Below are positions 28,769 to 34,183 of a stretch of DNA of 36,157 nucleotides, one piece after another. The DNA is taken from IMG/VR virus record IMGVR_UViG_3300030060_006262, positions 1 through 36,157 of that record; one strand, 5' to 3'. The notes beneath the pieces are model-generated. The model was not told the origin of the DNA and did no database searches. It was given only the letters and a program-made list of their open reading frames with translations. Numbering within the stretch: the stretch's first letter is position 1; the number at the start of each line of letters is the position of its first letter. The position numbers were made by a program, and so were the translations under genes. The stretch comes from a virus.

Positions 28769-29661
28769 TAAATGATTCGTGTTTTCTCATGACCAACTCG
28801 AATGCGAGGGTCACACCATATTTCAAATCCTGCCTCTTTTGCATCAAGACAGAAAGAAACGTCCTCACCGCACATATCTTGAACCTGTCCTGATTCAAAT
28901 ACCTGCATCTTTGGAGCAAACCAAGGATAAGTCATTTCTTGATGCTCAAAGACTCCATTCTTAATGAGTAACCATCCAAAACCTGTATAATCAACAGTGA
29001 AAGGTTTCTTTCTCTTTGAGATACTTTCAATCGTTTCGTGATTCATGACTCCACCATTCGTTCTGAAATCATCTTCATCTAACCAGTGAGCTACGGACGT
29101 TGTTCTTCCATCTTCGGTGCAGTACCAACCTGCAACAATTGAACGTTCCTTTGATGTATCGATTTTCAGATTCATACCGACAATCTTTGTTGCATCACTT
29201 CCATCCTTATTCTTAACAACTTCTCCTTTCTCATCCTTCATCACATCAGTTACAGGTTCTTTTGTAACTGCATCTGCTGGAATTGCATTCAATACTAACT
29301 GATAGAACTTCTCTGTGTTGAATACAATATCTGAGTCAATCCAGAGTTGATAATCATATTTGAGTTTTCCATCCCAAGGTAATTGATCAGGTCCTCTTAA
29401 TACATTTGCTCCAAGACATTTGCATCTGGCAAAGTTTACCATTGATGAATAATCCTGTGATATCTGAATTGCTGCTCCTGCCTGTACTAAATCAAAAGAG
29501 AGTGATACAAAACTCTTTAGAAAATTATAAGATACTCCTCGACCAGGTAAACAAAAAACAAATGTTTTTCCTCTAACTAACTGTCTTGCTAAAGTATAAT
29601 CCCACTCTGGGGGTTTTTCTTTAACTGGAGATTTCGCTTTTACCGTAAATCCTTTCGCCAT
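28768..29661 (-). CDS. GT-A type glycosyltransferase, 297 aa
   Basis: The protein has the layout of nucleotide-sugar transferases of the GT-A fold. A core strand GKTFVFCLPG (about 31-40) is followed by helices and then YDYQLWIDSDIVFN at about 102-115, containing the metal-binding DSD (109-111). Near 206-260 come FRTNGGVMNHETIES, VDYTGFGWLLIKNGVF and YPWFAPKMQ, and near the end GEDVSFCLDAKEAGFEIW, the acceptor/catalytic ED region typical of family 2-like enzymes. A charged insertion at about 130-170 looks like a surface loop. It probably glycosylates phage DNA, a virion protein or a host surface glycan; which one cannot be told. It heads the accessory operon. Confidence 0.85.
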   Translation of the reverse strand: MAKGFTVKAKSPVKEKPPEWDYTLARQLVRGKTFVFCLPGRGVSYNFLKSFVSLSFDLVQAGAAIQISQDYSSMVNFARCKCLGANVLRGPDQLPWDGKLKYDYQLWIDSDIVFNTEKFYQLVLNAIPADAVTKEPVTDVMKDEKGEVVKNKDGSDATKIVGMNLKIDTSKERSIVAGWYCTEDGRTTSVAHWLDEDDFRTNGGVMNHETIESISKRKKPFTVDYTGFGWLLIKNGVFEHQEMTYPWFAPKMQVFESGQVQDMCGEDVSFCLDAKEAGFEIWCDPRIRVGHEKTRII

Positions 29662-29693
29662 AATGTGTTGTAATTACATTCATATCATACTTC

Positions 29694-29701
29694 AATTTAT
29701 A
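29694..29701 (-). promoter_or_regulatory. Late-like promoter box TATAAATT
   Basis: The minus strand reads TATAAATT, one base from the late consensus TATAAATA, 32 bases before the glycosyltransferase ATG. A TATGAT closer to the gene could serve as a -10 instead. It is the only promoter candidate seen for the accessory operon. Confidence 0.4.
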
Positions 29702-29737
29702 TAGATTGTCAATGTCTATTCTTAAAGGGGGTTTTCC

Positions 29738-29917
29738 CTAATCACTGACTTCTTGTATATGAATACCACTATCATCTACGTGCCAAACTAATTCTGTATC
29801 TTCATACCAATCAAATTCATTGACCACCCATTCTGGTACCGTGATCTTAAATTCATTTGTGACTGGATCTGTATTCAATGATACTTTAGAATCTTCGTAT
29901 TTCTTCATAAGGGTCAT
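29738..29917 (-). CDS. AbrB/SpoVT-like mini-protein, about 59 aa
   Basis: The C-terminal half (FKITVPEWVVNEFDWYEDTE, then WHVDDSGIHIQE) follows the AbrB/MazE swapped-hairpin DNA-binding pattern: V/I-P-x-x-V-x-x-x-h-x-W-x-x-G/E-D-x-h-x-h-x-V-D-x-x-G-I. Such proteins bind DNA as dimers, either as transition-state regulators or as antitoxins. No toxin partner lies next to it. The ATG at 29917 is chosen; a GTG at 29926 and an ATG at 29908 are alternatives. It is the last gene of the small-gene region before the accessory operon. A regulatory role is inferred from the fold resemblance only. Confidence 0.65.
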   Translation of the reverse strand: MTLMKKYEDSKVSLNTDPVTNEFKITVPEWVVNEFDWYEDTELVWHVDDSGIHIQEVSD

Positions 29918-29948
29918 ATTTTTCACTTTTCCAGTATATAGTACTTCG

Positions 29949-30053
29949 CTACGCTCTGTCTACGACTTCCTTATTCTTTTGCGATCCTGTGTGGGCATTT
30001 TTACACACGAAAAAAATTCTGTACCCCCTGTGTAAACACTTTGCGTTTTTCAT
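29949..30053 (-). CDS. Possible 34-aa peptide
   Basis: A short frame from the ATG at 30053 encodes MKNAKCLHRGYRIFFVCKNA and a basic tail. A CCTCTCT stretch precedes the ATG, loosely like the C-rich leaders of neighbouring genes. The region also contains the inverted repeat GTGTGTAAAAATGCCCACAC, so the sequence could instead be an untranslated leader or RNA structure. The evidence for translation is weak. Confidence 0.2.
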   Translation of the reverse strand: MKNAKCLHRGYRIFFVCKNAHTGSQKNKEVVDRA

Positions 30054-30110
30054 AGAGAGGTCGATCTGGGTCGTTTATAGCTTAATGGTACCATGCGTTT
30101 TTATATACGG

Positions 30111-30157
30111 GGGGCGAACCGCCCCACACCTGCTCCTCACGCACGAACAGTGCGGGG
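30111..30157 (-). repeat. Tandem GC-rich stem-loops after a small gene
   Basis: The first stem is GGGGCG-AAC-CGCCCC (30111-30125), a perfect six-pair hairpin. The second is CGCAC-GAACA-GTGCG (about 30140-30154), flanked by CTCC/GGAG. Both lie just after the stop of the 66-residue gene in the minus direction and stand out from the AT-rich surroundings. There is no clear U-run after them, so they may be a non-canonical terminator or an mRNA 3' stabiliser. Confidence 0.5.
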
Positions 30158-30161
30158 AGGG

Positions 30162-30362
30162 TTAGAAGACCCTCTGCCCAAGTGCTGCGGGTCTGTCTCC
30201 GTACTCACCTGCATGGCGACCCCATGCGTCTAAAGTTTCAGCGTATCCGTAAAGCATGGATAGGTCTAAACAGATTTCGGTTGCTGACCAACTGTCAGTC
30301 TGTGTATCTGTTTCTTGTGCTTCGCCAAGTGTGTTGTAAGCGGTAGTTGTAAAAGTGTTCAT
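30162..30362 (-). CDS. Unknown small protein, 66 aa
   Basis: The protein begins MNTFTTTAYNTLGEAQETDT and ends GDRPAALGQRVF. It is acidic and Thr-rich in its first half, with no recognised domain. Support comes from its context: a 13-pair hairpin and TATAAT lie upstream at the same distances as for the other small genes, and strong stem-loops lie downstream. The ATG has no Shine-Dalgarno; the leader ends TTCCTCGTTATT. The function is unknown. Confidence 0.6.
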   Translation of the reverse strand: MNTFTTTAYNTLGEAQETDTQTDSWSATEICLDLSMLYGYAETLDAWGRHAGEYGDRPAALGQRVF

Positions 30363-30439
30363 AATAACGAGGAATTTAATTTATATACTTATTATAACGA
30401 AGGTTTTCAGTTCATGGGGTAAATATCCACGAACTGAAA
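30363..30439 (-). promoter_or_regulatory. Hairpin/-10 module before the 66-aa gene
   Basis: A 13-pair stem (30405-30417 with 30427-30439, one pair being G-U in minus-strand RNA) is followed after eight bases by TATAAT (30391-30396). The start codon lies 28 bases further on. The stem may also end transcription of the 85-residue gene upstream. Confidence 0.65.
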
Positions 30440-30451
30440 CAAAGCGTTACA

Positions 30452-30709
30452 TTATGCGTAACGACCTGCGGGGTGTGGGTTGGAAGGGGTACAACCGAAA
30501 GAAGCAAAGAAACTGTCTAATGCGTCAAGGTCTAATTCTGGGTTTGGTAGAAATCCGCATCCGTAGAGGTCAACCCCTCCAATATGGTCTACTCCCCATT
30601 CGTTGATTTCATCGCAGAATGACTGGAAATCTTCGCAAAGATAAGCAATATCCTTAAAAGATTCTTTCTGGTTAATTCTGTTAATTAGTCTTTCTGTTAA
30701 GTTGTTCAT
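30452..30709 (-). CDS. Unknown acidic protein, 85 aa
   Basis: The protein begins MNNLTERLINRINQKESFKD and continues CEDFQSFCDEINEWGVDHIGG and LDALDSFFASFGC. It is strongly acidic and helical in its first half, with no membrane or catalytic signature. The ATG is directly preceded by TTTTCCCCTT and has no Shine-Dalgarno. It has its own hairpin/-10 module. A small acidic early phage protein of this sort could bind a host enzyme, but nothing in the sequence shows which one. Confidence 0.78.
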   Translation of the reverse strand: MNNLTERLINRINQKESFKDIAYLCEDFQSFCDEINEWGVDHIGGVDLYGCGFLPNPELDLDALDSFFASFGCTPSNPHPAGRYA

Positions 30710-30782
30710 AAGGGGAAAATAAATCTTATATCTTTATTGTATATCTGATTTAGGAATAATGCAACCCCTAAAACAGATATAC
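30710..30782 (-). promoter_or_regulatory. Long hairpin with -10 before the 85-aa gene
   Basis: A stem of 9 + 6 pairs with one mismatch (30739-30754 with 30767-30782) is the longest in the region. A TACAAT (30736-30741) overlaps its foot, with a TATAAG further on. The start codon is 26 bases after TACAAT, and CCCCTT stands directly before it. Confidence 0.6.
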
Positions 30783-30797
30783 TTAATTTCTTAATAT

Positions 30798-31217
30798 TTA
30801 AAAGTTGTTGCTGAATATATATCCGTTAATCTCTGTGTAATCATAGGATAAATTATCCCAAGTTTTCTCCCAGTCTACCTCTATCCAGTAAGGCAACTCT
30901 TGATTGATGTATCCGCAATCGCTTACCAACTGTTCCGCAAATTCTGCTCCGTTTCTCCATGATCCGTGGTAAGCGTCACTAATTCGGTCAACTGCTGACA
31001 ATTCAAATTCCTCAATAAATGAATCTACAATTTCTTTGTCCCATTCTTCAACTGCTTGCTGGTAGTCCTCAAAGTAAAGAACAAAGTCTTTATGTCCGTG
31101 TTCGTCGATGAACTCTTGCATTTCGTCTGTGTCGATTCCGTCCGCTTCTAATTCTTTGAAAAGTTCGGTTGCGTGTTCTTGGTCTGTGAAAGAGGTTGTT
31201 TCTGAATTAATGCTCAT
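30798..31217 (-). CDS. ardA: ArdA-type antirestriction protein, 139 aa
   Basis: The protein is very acidic. The C-terminal part (residues 75-139) reads AVDRISDAYHGSWRNGAEFA, then ELPYWIEVDWEKTWDNL, then DYTEINGYIFSN. This is the ArdA pattern with its A-Y-x-G-x-(W/F)-x-x-x-x-x-FA helix, the IDWE-x-x helix and the DY-x-x-I-x-G-x-x-F ending. ArdA proteins mimic bent DNA and block type I restriction enzymes. The ATG at 31217 is chosen because a longer frame up to 31352 would overlap the preceding gene, and its extra N-terminus looks non-coding. A CCCCC leader precedes the start, and a terminator-like hairpin lies upstream. It would protect incoming phage DNA early in infection. Confidence 0.8.
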   Translation of the reverse strand: MSINSETTSFTDQEHATELFKELEADGIDTDEMQEFIDEHGHKDFVLYFEDYQQAVEEWDKEIVDSFIEEFELSAVDRISDAYHGSWRNGAEFAEQLVSDCGYINQELPYWIEVDWEKTWDNLSYDYTEINGYIFSNNF

Positions 31218-31237
31218 TGATTTAAGGGGGTAAGGGT

Positions 31238-31267
31238 GAATAAAGAAAAGGTGCTTATATGCACCTT
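31238..31267 (-). terminator. Terminator-like hairpin between a 58-aa gene and ardA
   Basis: The minus strand forms AAGGTGC-ATATAA-GCACCTT (31248-31267) followed by TTCTTTATT. The stop codon of the 58-residue gene is inside the loop. With only about 20 bases left before ardA, it may act as an attenuator rather than a full stop. Confidence 0.65.
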
Positions 31268-31431
31268 GTCTCAAATAATGCTCTTGCAGATTTTTCAATC
31301 GCAAGCATGACTCCTTCATGATCTTCGATTTGACGGAACATTTCATAATCAAGTTTATTTGCGATCATGAACTGCTCTACTGCTTCGTCGTAGCAATCTT
31401 CTAAAATTGATTCGTGATGTAAAACTGACAT
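31255..31431 (-). CDS. Unknown small helical protein, 58 aa
   Basis: The ATG at 31431 gives MSVLHHESILEDCYDEAVEQ, then YEMFRQIEDHEGVMLAIEKS, ending in ETRCI. It is a predicted all-helix acidic protein. A longer reading up to 31500 would run through the hairpin/-10 module and is rejected. A leader ending CACCCCTTAAGAAA precedes the start. The last codon and stop lie in the terminator-like hairpin before ardA. The function is unknown; linkage to ardA might mean a counter-defence role, but this is inferred from position only. Confidence 0.72.
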   Translation of the reverse strand: MSVLHHESILEDCYDEAVEQFMIANKLDYEMFRQIEDHEGVMLAIEKSARALFETRCI

Positions 31432-31497
31432 TTTCTTAAGGGGTGTTTGTTTTGTATATACTAATGATAATCGGAAAGGGGGTATTTTGCAACCCCC
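31432..31497 (-). promoter_or_regulatory. Hairpin/-10 module before the 58-aa gene
   Basis: A GGGGGT/ACCCCC stem (31478-31483 with 31492-31497) is followed by TATCAT (31464-31469). The start codon is 32 bases further on, with CCCCTT in the leader. Confidence 0.55.
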
Positions 31498-31503
31498 CAA
31501 ATA

Positions 31504-31764
31504 TTAAGACTTTATTAATTTGTGATCCTTTGCGGGTCTGAATCCGTCAATCCCTAATTCTGCTAATAAACAGCGATCATATAAAGAATTACAGATTTCG
31601 GTTAATTCGTCACTACTTGCCCCCTGTGTGGGGTCGTATGTAACCCACCCGTCAGAGGGATTATCCAAGTCTCCGATTTCTACACTTTGATCAAATTTGT
31701 TGTATTTGGCGATTAGGTTAATATCACCTTTACAGTACATTGGTTGAGTCATTGAATTAAACAT
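31504..31764 (-). CDS. Unknown acidic protein, 86 aa (or 82)
   Basis: The protein begins MFNSMTQPMYCKGDINLIAK and includes VEIGDLDNPSDGWVTYDPTQ and CNSLYDRCLLAELGIDG. It has four Cys scattered without a clear metal-site spacing. Two ATGs are possible. The one at 31764 is only 16 bases after the -10 box; the one at 31752 is 28 bases away and fits the spacing of the other small genes better. The function is unknown. Confidence 0.72.
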   Translation of the reverse strand: MFNSMTQPMYCKGDINLIAKYNKFDQSVEIGDLDNPSDGWVTYDPTQGASSDELTEICNSLYDRCLLAELGIDGFRPAKDHKLIKS

Positions 31765-31808
31765 TTGAGGAACTAATATAATAATAGGGCATATTTGAGG
31801 TTATGCCC
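31765..31808 (-). promoter_or_regulatory. Hairpin/-10 module before the 86-aa gene
   Basis: A GGGCAT/ATGCCC stem (31787-31792 with 31803-31808) directly abuts TATTAT (31781-31786). The leader has CCTC rather than CCCC. The stem begins 16 bases after the stop of the 54-residue gene. Confidence 0.6.
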
Positions 31809-31824
31809 GAACCTGTAACATTAA

Positions 31825-31989
31825 TTAATGTCTGTCTGAAATATACCAACGTCCTGTTGGGTGTTCTAATGGTTGGAAGTCACGTTTTGCCATATCTGCC
31901 AATACTGCCATAAGTACTGGGTCTTTCATCGCTGACTGATTGACTAAAACTCTTCCTTCGTAGATTGGTTTAAGTTGTTTGTCGAACAT
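31825..31989 (-). CDS. Unknown small protein, 54 aa
   Basis: The frame from the ATG at 31989 begins MFDKQLKPIYEGRVLVNQSA and ends HPTGRWYISDRH. Even hydrophobic spacing and the Trp/Tyr-rich end suggest a folded mini-protein. The upstream TATAAT sits 27 bases before the ATG and the leader ends TTTCCCTATT, the same arrangement as the neighbouring small genes. The function is unknown. Confidence 0.75.
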   Translation of the reverse strand: MFDKQLKPIYEGRVLVNQSAMKDPVLMAVLADMAKRDFQPLEHPTGRWYISDRH

Positions 31990-32045
31990 AATAGGGAAAG
32001 TTGTTTAACTACTCTTATTATAGTCTCTGGAAAGAGTATATCCAG
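31990..32045 (-). promoter_or_regulatory. TATAAT promoter with weak hairpin before the 54-aa gene
   Basis: TATAAT (32017-32022) is 27 bases before the ATG. A weak five-pair stem CTGGA/TCCAG (32027-32045) precedes it by four bases. The leader carries CCC. Confidence 0.6.
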
Positions 32046-32078
32046 TATTGTTAATGGAAGTTTAATAATCTGTAACAA

Positions 32079-32225
32079 TTAGATTTGCCTCCTTCTTTTT
32101 AATTCTCTCTTGACTTCCATTAATCTTTTGGTATCCTCTTCAGTATTGAGGAATAATGAAACGGGAGAACTCAACGCTTTTTTCATGTGTGTAAGTTCCC
32201 AAGTTGAACGATTTCTCATATTCAT
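32079..32225 (-). CDS. Unknown basic protein, 48 aa
   Basis: The ATG at 32225 gives MNMRNRSTWELTHMKKALSS, ending in a very basic helix (MEVKRELKRRRQI). A good GGAGG lies eight bases before the start, and the ATG overlaps the preceding 37-residue frame by ATGA, so the two are cotranslated. The basic tail could bind nucleic acid. The function is unknown. Confidence 0.75.
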   Translation of the reverse strand: MNMRNRSTWELTHMKKALSSPVSLFLNTEEDTKRLMEVKRELKRRRQI

Positions 32226-32335
32226 TTGATTTTCCTCCGTGGGTAGGGGCATCTGGGGTTGTTGTTTTGGGTTTCTTTAAGAGATTCACTCTTAAAGACT
32301 ATTTCATAAATTTGTTGAGAAGTTAATCTTTGCAT
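32222..32335 (-). CDS. Unknown tiny protein, 37 aa
   Basis: The ATG at 32335 is preceded by AAGAGG at a suitable distance and gives MQRLTSQQIYEIVFKSESLK, ending PRRKIK. It starts eight bases after the stop of the upstream 202-residue protein and overlaps the next gene by ATGA. The three are therefore probably one transcript, read with normal Shine-Dalgarno sites. Short length and lack of a known relative limit confidence. Confidence 0.6.
   Translation of the reverse strand: MQRLTSQQIYEIVFKSESLKETQNNNPRCPYPRRKIK
32234..32238 (-). promoter_or_regulatory. Ribosome binding site GGAGG
   Basis: GGAGG lies eight bases before the ATG at 32225, inside the end of the 37-residue frame. It supports translation of the 48-residue protein. 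Confidence 0.65.
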
Positions 32336-32343
32336 TTGACCTC

Positions 32344-32952
32344 TTAATATAGGGAAAGAGTTTTGTCGAATAACTCTAAAGACTTTTTGAGTTGTTCTTC
32401 CTTAAGTTTAATATGGTCTTTGTGACTTTGCAACTTCATTTGTCGCATTGTGTTGATAATAGTATATTTGGATAAACTGTAATCTTTCTTTTGGTCGAAC
32501 TGGGAAAAGAACTGTTTTTCCTTCAACATTACTTGACCTGTACCCACGTTGTAATTTGTGTATGGTAACTGTTGATAAAGATCAAATAATGTTACATTAT
32601 TTGTTTTACCATCAATTGAAATTATATAGTAAGAGTCAATTTCACCTTTTAAGTAACGTGTTGAAAGTCTGTTAAATGCAACCATATTTGGTTGACCCTT
32701 CTTATCAAATCCAAATTTGATATTAATAAGGTCGTCATTGAATGATACGTCTTGCATCTCTCTCTTATTATCAGGTGCGGTAAAACGTCCGTCCAATTCA
32801 ACCAATTTTTCAACCAGTACCTCTTCAACCTTCTCTCCGAATGTATGACCAACTTCTTTAACTGTGGGGTCAAAGTTGATCTCTGTTAGAATGTTTGGAA
32901 GTAGTCGTTGAACTAATGCAAGTATGTAAGTTTGGTCGTTTGGTGTAATCAT
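32344..32952 (-). CDS. Unknown protein, possible restriction-nuclease fold, 202 aa
   Basis: The ATG at 32952 (MITPNDQTYILALVQRLLPN) is preferred over one 33 bases upstream because it fits the C-run leader. Residues 36-50 (HTFGEKVEEVLVEKL) form a helix with Glu40. Residues 68-95 read DVSFNDDLINIKFGFDKKGQ, PNMVAFNRL. A D-x(n)-N-x-K arrangement on adjacent strands, preceded by a Glu helix, recalls PD-(D/E)XK restriction enzymes. However, Asn77 stands where Glu or Asp is usual, so the assignment is weak. The last 40 residues are a Lys/Leu-rich helix. The next two tiny genes appear to be cotranscribed. Confidence 0.72.
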   Translation of the reverse strand: MITPNDQTYILALVQRLLPNILTEINFDPTVKEVGHTFGEKVEEVLVEKLVELDGRFTAPDNKREMQDVSFNDDLINIKFGFDKKGQPNMVAFNRLSTRYLKGEIDSYYIISIDGKTNNVTLFDLYQQLPYTNYNVGTGQVMLKEKQFFSQFDQKKDYSLSKYTIINTMRQMKLQSHKDHIKLKEEQLKKSLELFDKTLSLY

Positions 32953-33001
32953 TTGGGGTTTCTGTGTATGTATTAATGATACCAAATTACATTAATGTAA
33001 T
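32953..33001 (-). promoter_or_regulatory. Palindrome/-10 module before the 202-aa gene
   Basis: A perfect 16-base palindrome ATTACATTAATGTAAT (32986-33001) is followed after four bases by TATCAT (32976-32981). The ATG is 23 bases further on, with AAACCCCAA just before it. Confidence 0.55.
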
Positions 33002-33038
33002 CAAGTACATATTTAATTGTGTGTTGTATCATATGTAC

Positions 33039-33067
33039 TTGCACGTTTTTAGCTAATTTTCTATAAT
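33039..33067 (+). promoter_or_regulatory. Plus-strand sigma70-like promoter without a gene
   Basis: TTGCAC (33039-33044), a 17-base spacer and TATAAT (33062-33067) match a bacterial housekeeping promoter. No plus-strand gene follows. The transcript would begin near 33074 and contain a GGTG/CACC stem and a GAAATTTT/AAAATTTC stem before meeting the 3' end of the 90-residue minus-strand gene. A small or antisense RNA is possible. Confidence 0.5.
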
Positions 33068-33150
33068 AAAGGTATAAGAGGTGGAGGGTATCACCGAAGA
33101 CGAAAAAGATCGACACCCAAGCAGCGAAATTTTTTTTATAAAATTTCCAT

Positions 33151-33172
33151 AAAAAAATCCCCCGTAGGGGAT
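33151..33172 (-). terminator. Intrinsic terminator after the 90-aa gene
   Basis: The minus strand forms ATCCCC-TACG-GGGGAT (33157-33172) followed by a T-run. A second GCGG-ATAA-CCGC stem (33175-33186) lies between it and the gene's stop. This is the clearest intrinsic terminator in the window. Confidence 0.8.
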
Positions 33173-33188
33173 GGGCGGTTATCCGCAC

Positions 33189-33461
33189 CTAGTAATCTGA
33201 CCCAGTTGGGTTAAGTTCTTCGATGAGTTCTTGCATCTCTGTTAAATCCGCTTCTCCCCAGTCTGCTCCATCTGGTGTAGCGTGGGGATAAACTCCGATT
33301 TCTACCATCTCCTGTAGAAATTCTGTGTAAGTCTCACACTCTTTAGCGATACTGTAAAGACTGTAATCGTTCTGAATCCATAAGGCACAATTCCAAGTTG
33401 TCCAGTCTGCCCATCCGTTGTAGGTTTTCTTTGTGTCTGATAGGTTTAATTTAGTTTGCAT
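33189..33461 (-). CDS. NGWxxWTTWN-family phage protein, 90 aa
   Basis: The core NGWADWTTWNCALWIQNDYS (residues 15-34) is the hallmark of a widespread small phage family with the pattern NGW-x-N/D-W-x-TWNVALWI (DUF7249-like, from memory). It continues with an acidic helix (CETYTEFLQEMVEIG) and TPDGADW, also typical of the family. The biochemical function of the family is not known to me. The gene stands alone, with a cassette promoter upstream and a strong terminator downstream, so its expression is individually controlled. Confidence 0.82.
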   Translation of the reverse strand: MQTKLNLSDTKKTYNGWADWTTWNCALWIQNDYSLYSIAKECETYTEFLQEMVEIGVYPHATPDGADWGEADLTEMQELIEELNPTGSDY

Positions 33462-33539
33462 AATAGGGGTTTTTTGCTTATGTACTTATTATAATGGATA
33501 CTGGCACGAATACCAGCATCCTTAACAATCTCTTAACAA
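33462..33539 (-). promoter_or_regulatory. UUCG-hairpin promoter cassette, copy A
   Basis: In minus-strand RNA the stem GGATGCTGGTA-TTCG-TGCCAGTATCC (33496-33521) is fully paired with two G-U pairs and a UUCG loop. TATAAT (33488-33493) follows after two bases, and the ATG lies 26 bases further on with AACCCCTATT before it. The cassette is nearly identical to copy B at 34113-34183. Confidence 0.8.
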
Positions 33540-34112
33540 TTAATTTAACCAGTTGATAAAGTCATTATAAACTGATGTATCAAGTTCAAAATCATCCTGA
33601 AATAACGCATTATAAATTGGTCTTGAACCTGATCTCCTACGTTTTGGATTAACGAAAAATATCTTAACTTCTTTTCCTGTAATCTTCTTGAAAAATGCGG
33701 GATAGTATGTTAAAGCATCTTTACCGCATGCATTTTGACCCGCAAAAATTGCATATTCTACATTTTCGGGAACTTCGGGAGATTGTTCTAATTCAATAAA
33801 ATCCATTACAGCACGTTTTAAATAACATGCATCCAAATAAGTTTTAGATTCGATTGCTTTTGTCATTTTAGCATTTTTGTAAACGTGCCAATCAACTTGT
33901 AGGTTTTTAAGGCAATGTCCATTAACTTCTTCAGTTCTTTTATAATCATTCTTTTTAGCGTCTAAATTTAACGCATTACAAGTTCTTTTGATTAGATTCT
34001 CATATACAAGACCCGATCCATTCCGTGCCTTACCTCCACCAAATTCTTTATGAAGTTTTGGAAGTTCGGTTATGTCCTGATTGTATGATTCAATAATTGA
34101 TAAAGTTTTCAT
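33540..34112 (-). CDS. Probable PD-(D/E)XK nuclease, 190 aa
   Basis: A restriction-enzyme-like core is visible. Glu38 lies in a helix (GSGLVYENLIKRTC), Asp74 in a strand (LQVDWHVYK), and Glu88-Ser-Lys90 in the next strand (TKAIESKTYLDACYLKR), forming the D-x(13)-E-x-K metal site. The N-terminus carries a Gly-rich HKEFGGGKARNGSG segment and the C-terminus is basic (NPKRRRSGSRP), suiting DNA contact. No methyltransferase partner lies nearby, so it may be a lone phage nuclease acting on host or rival DNA, or one used in recombination. The specific target cannot be deduced. It is expressed from its own cassette promoter (copy B). Confidence 0.72.
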   Translation of the reverse strand: MKTLSIIESYNQDITELPKLHKEFGGGKARNGSGLVYENLIKRTCNALNLDAKKNDYKRTEEVNGHCLKNLQVDWHVYKNAKMTKAIESKTYLDACYLKRAVMDFIELEQSPEVPENVEYAIFAGQNACGKDALTYYPAFFKKITGKEVKIFFVNPKRRRSGSRPIYNALFQDDFELDTSVYNDFINWLN

Positions 34113-34183
34113 AATAGGGGTTTTTTGCTTATGTAATTATTATAAAGGATTCAGGCACGAATACCCGAATCCTTAACAATCTC
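34113..34183 (-). promoter_or_regulatory. UUCG-hairpin promoter cassette, copy B
   Basis: The stem GGATTCGGGTA-TTCG-TGCCTGAATCC (34147-34172) is followed after two bases by TATAAT (34139-34144), and the ATG is 26 bases further on. Compared with copy A, paired positions change together (G-U to U-A and U-A to G-U), so pairing is conserved in the minus-strand RNA. Confidence 0.8.

Noticed and set aside
30070-30130. Plus-strand tRNA-like stretch TATAGCTTAATGGTA near a GC-rich hairpin
   Set aside because: The D-loop-like words are present, but the D-stem does not pair, no anticodon stem or matching acceptor ends can be drawn, and the GC-rich hairpin is in the wrong place for a T-arm.
30355-30606. 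83-codon plus-strand frame
   Set aside because: It is antisense to the 85-residue gene and spans that gene's downstream hairpin; no ribosome site is seen.
31218-31352. N-terminal extension of the ArdA-like frame
   Set aside because: It would overlap the preceding gene and the terminator hairpin. The acidic ArdA-like sequence begins at the ATG at 31217.
32973-33188. 71-codon minus-strand frame in the gap before the 202-aa gene
   Set aside because: It runs through the terminator, the A-rich tract and the promoter palindrome, and has the aromatic-rich composition of non-coding AT-rich DNA.
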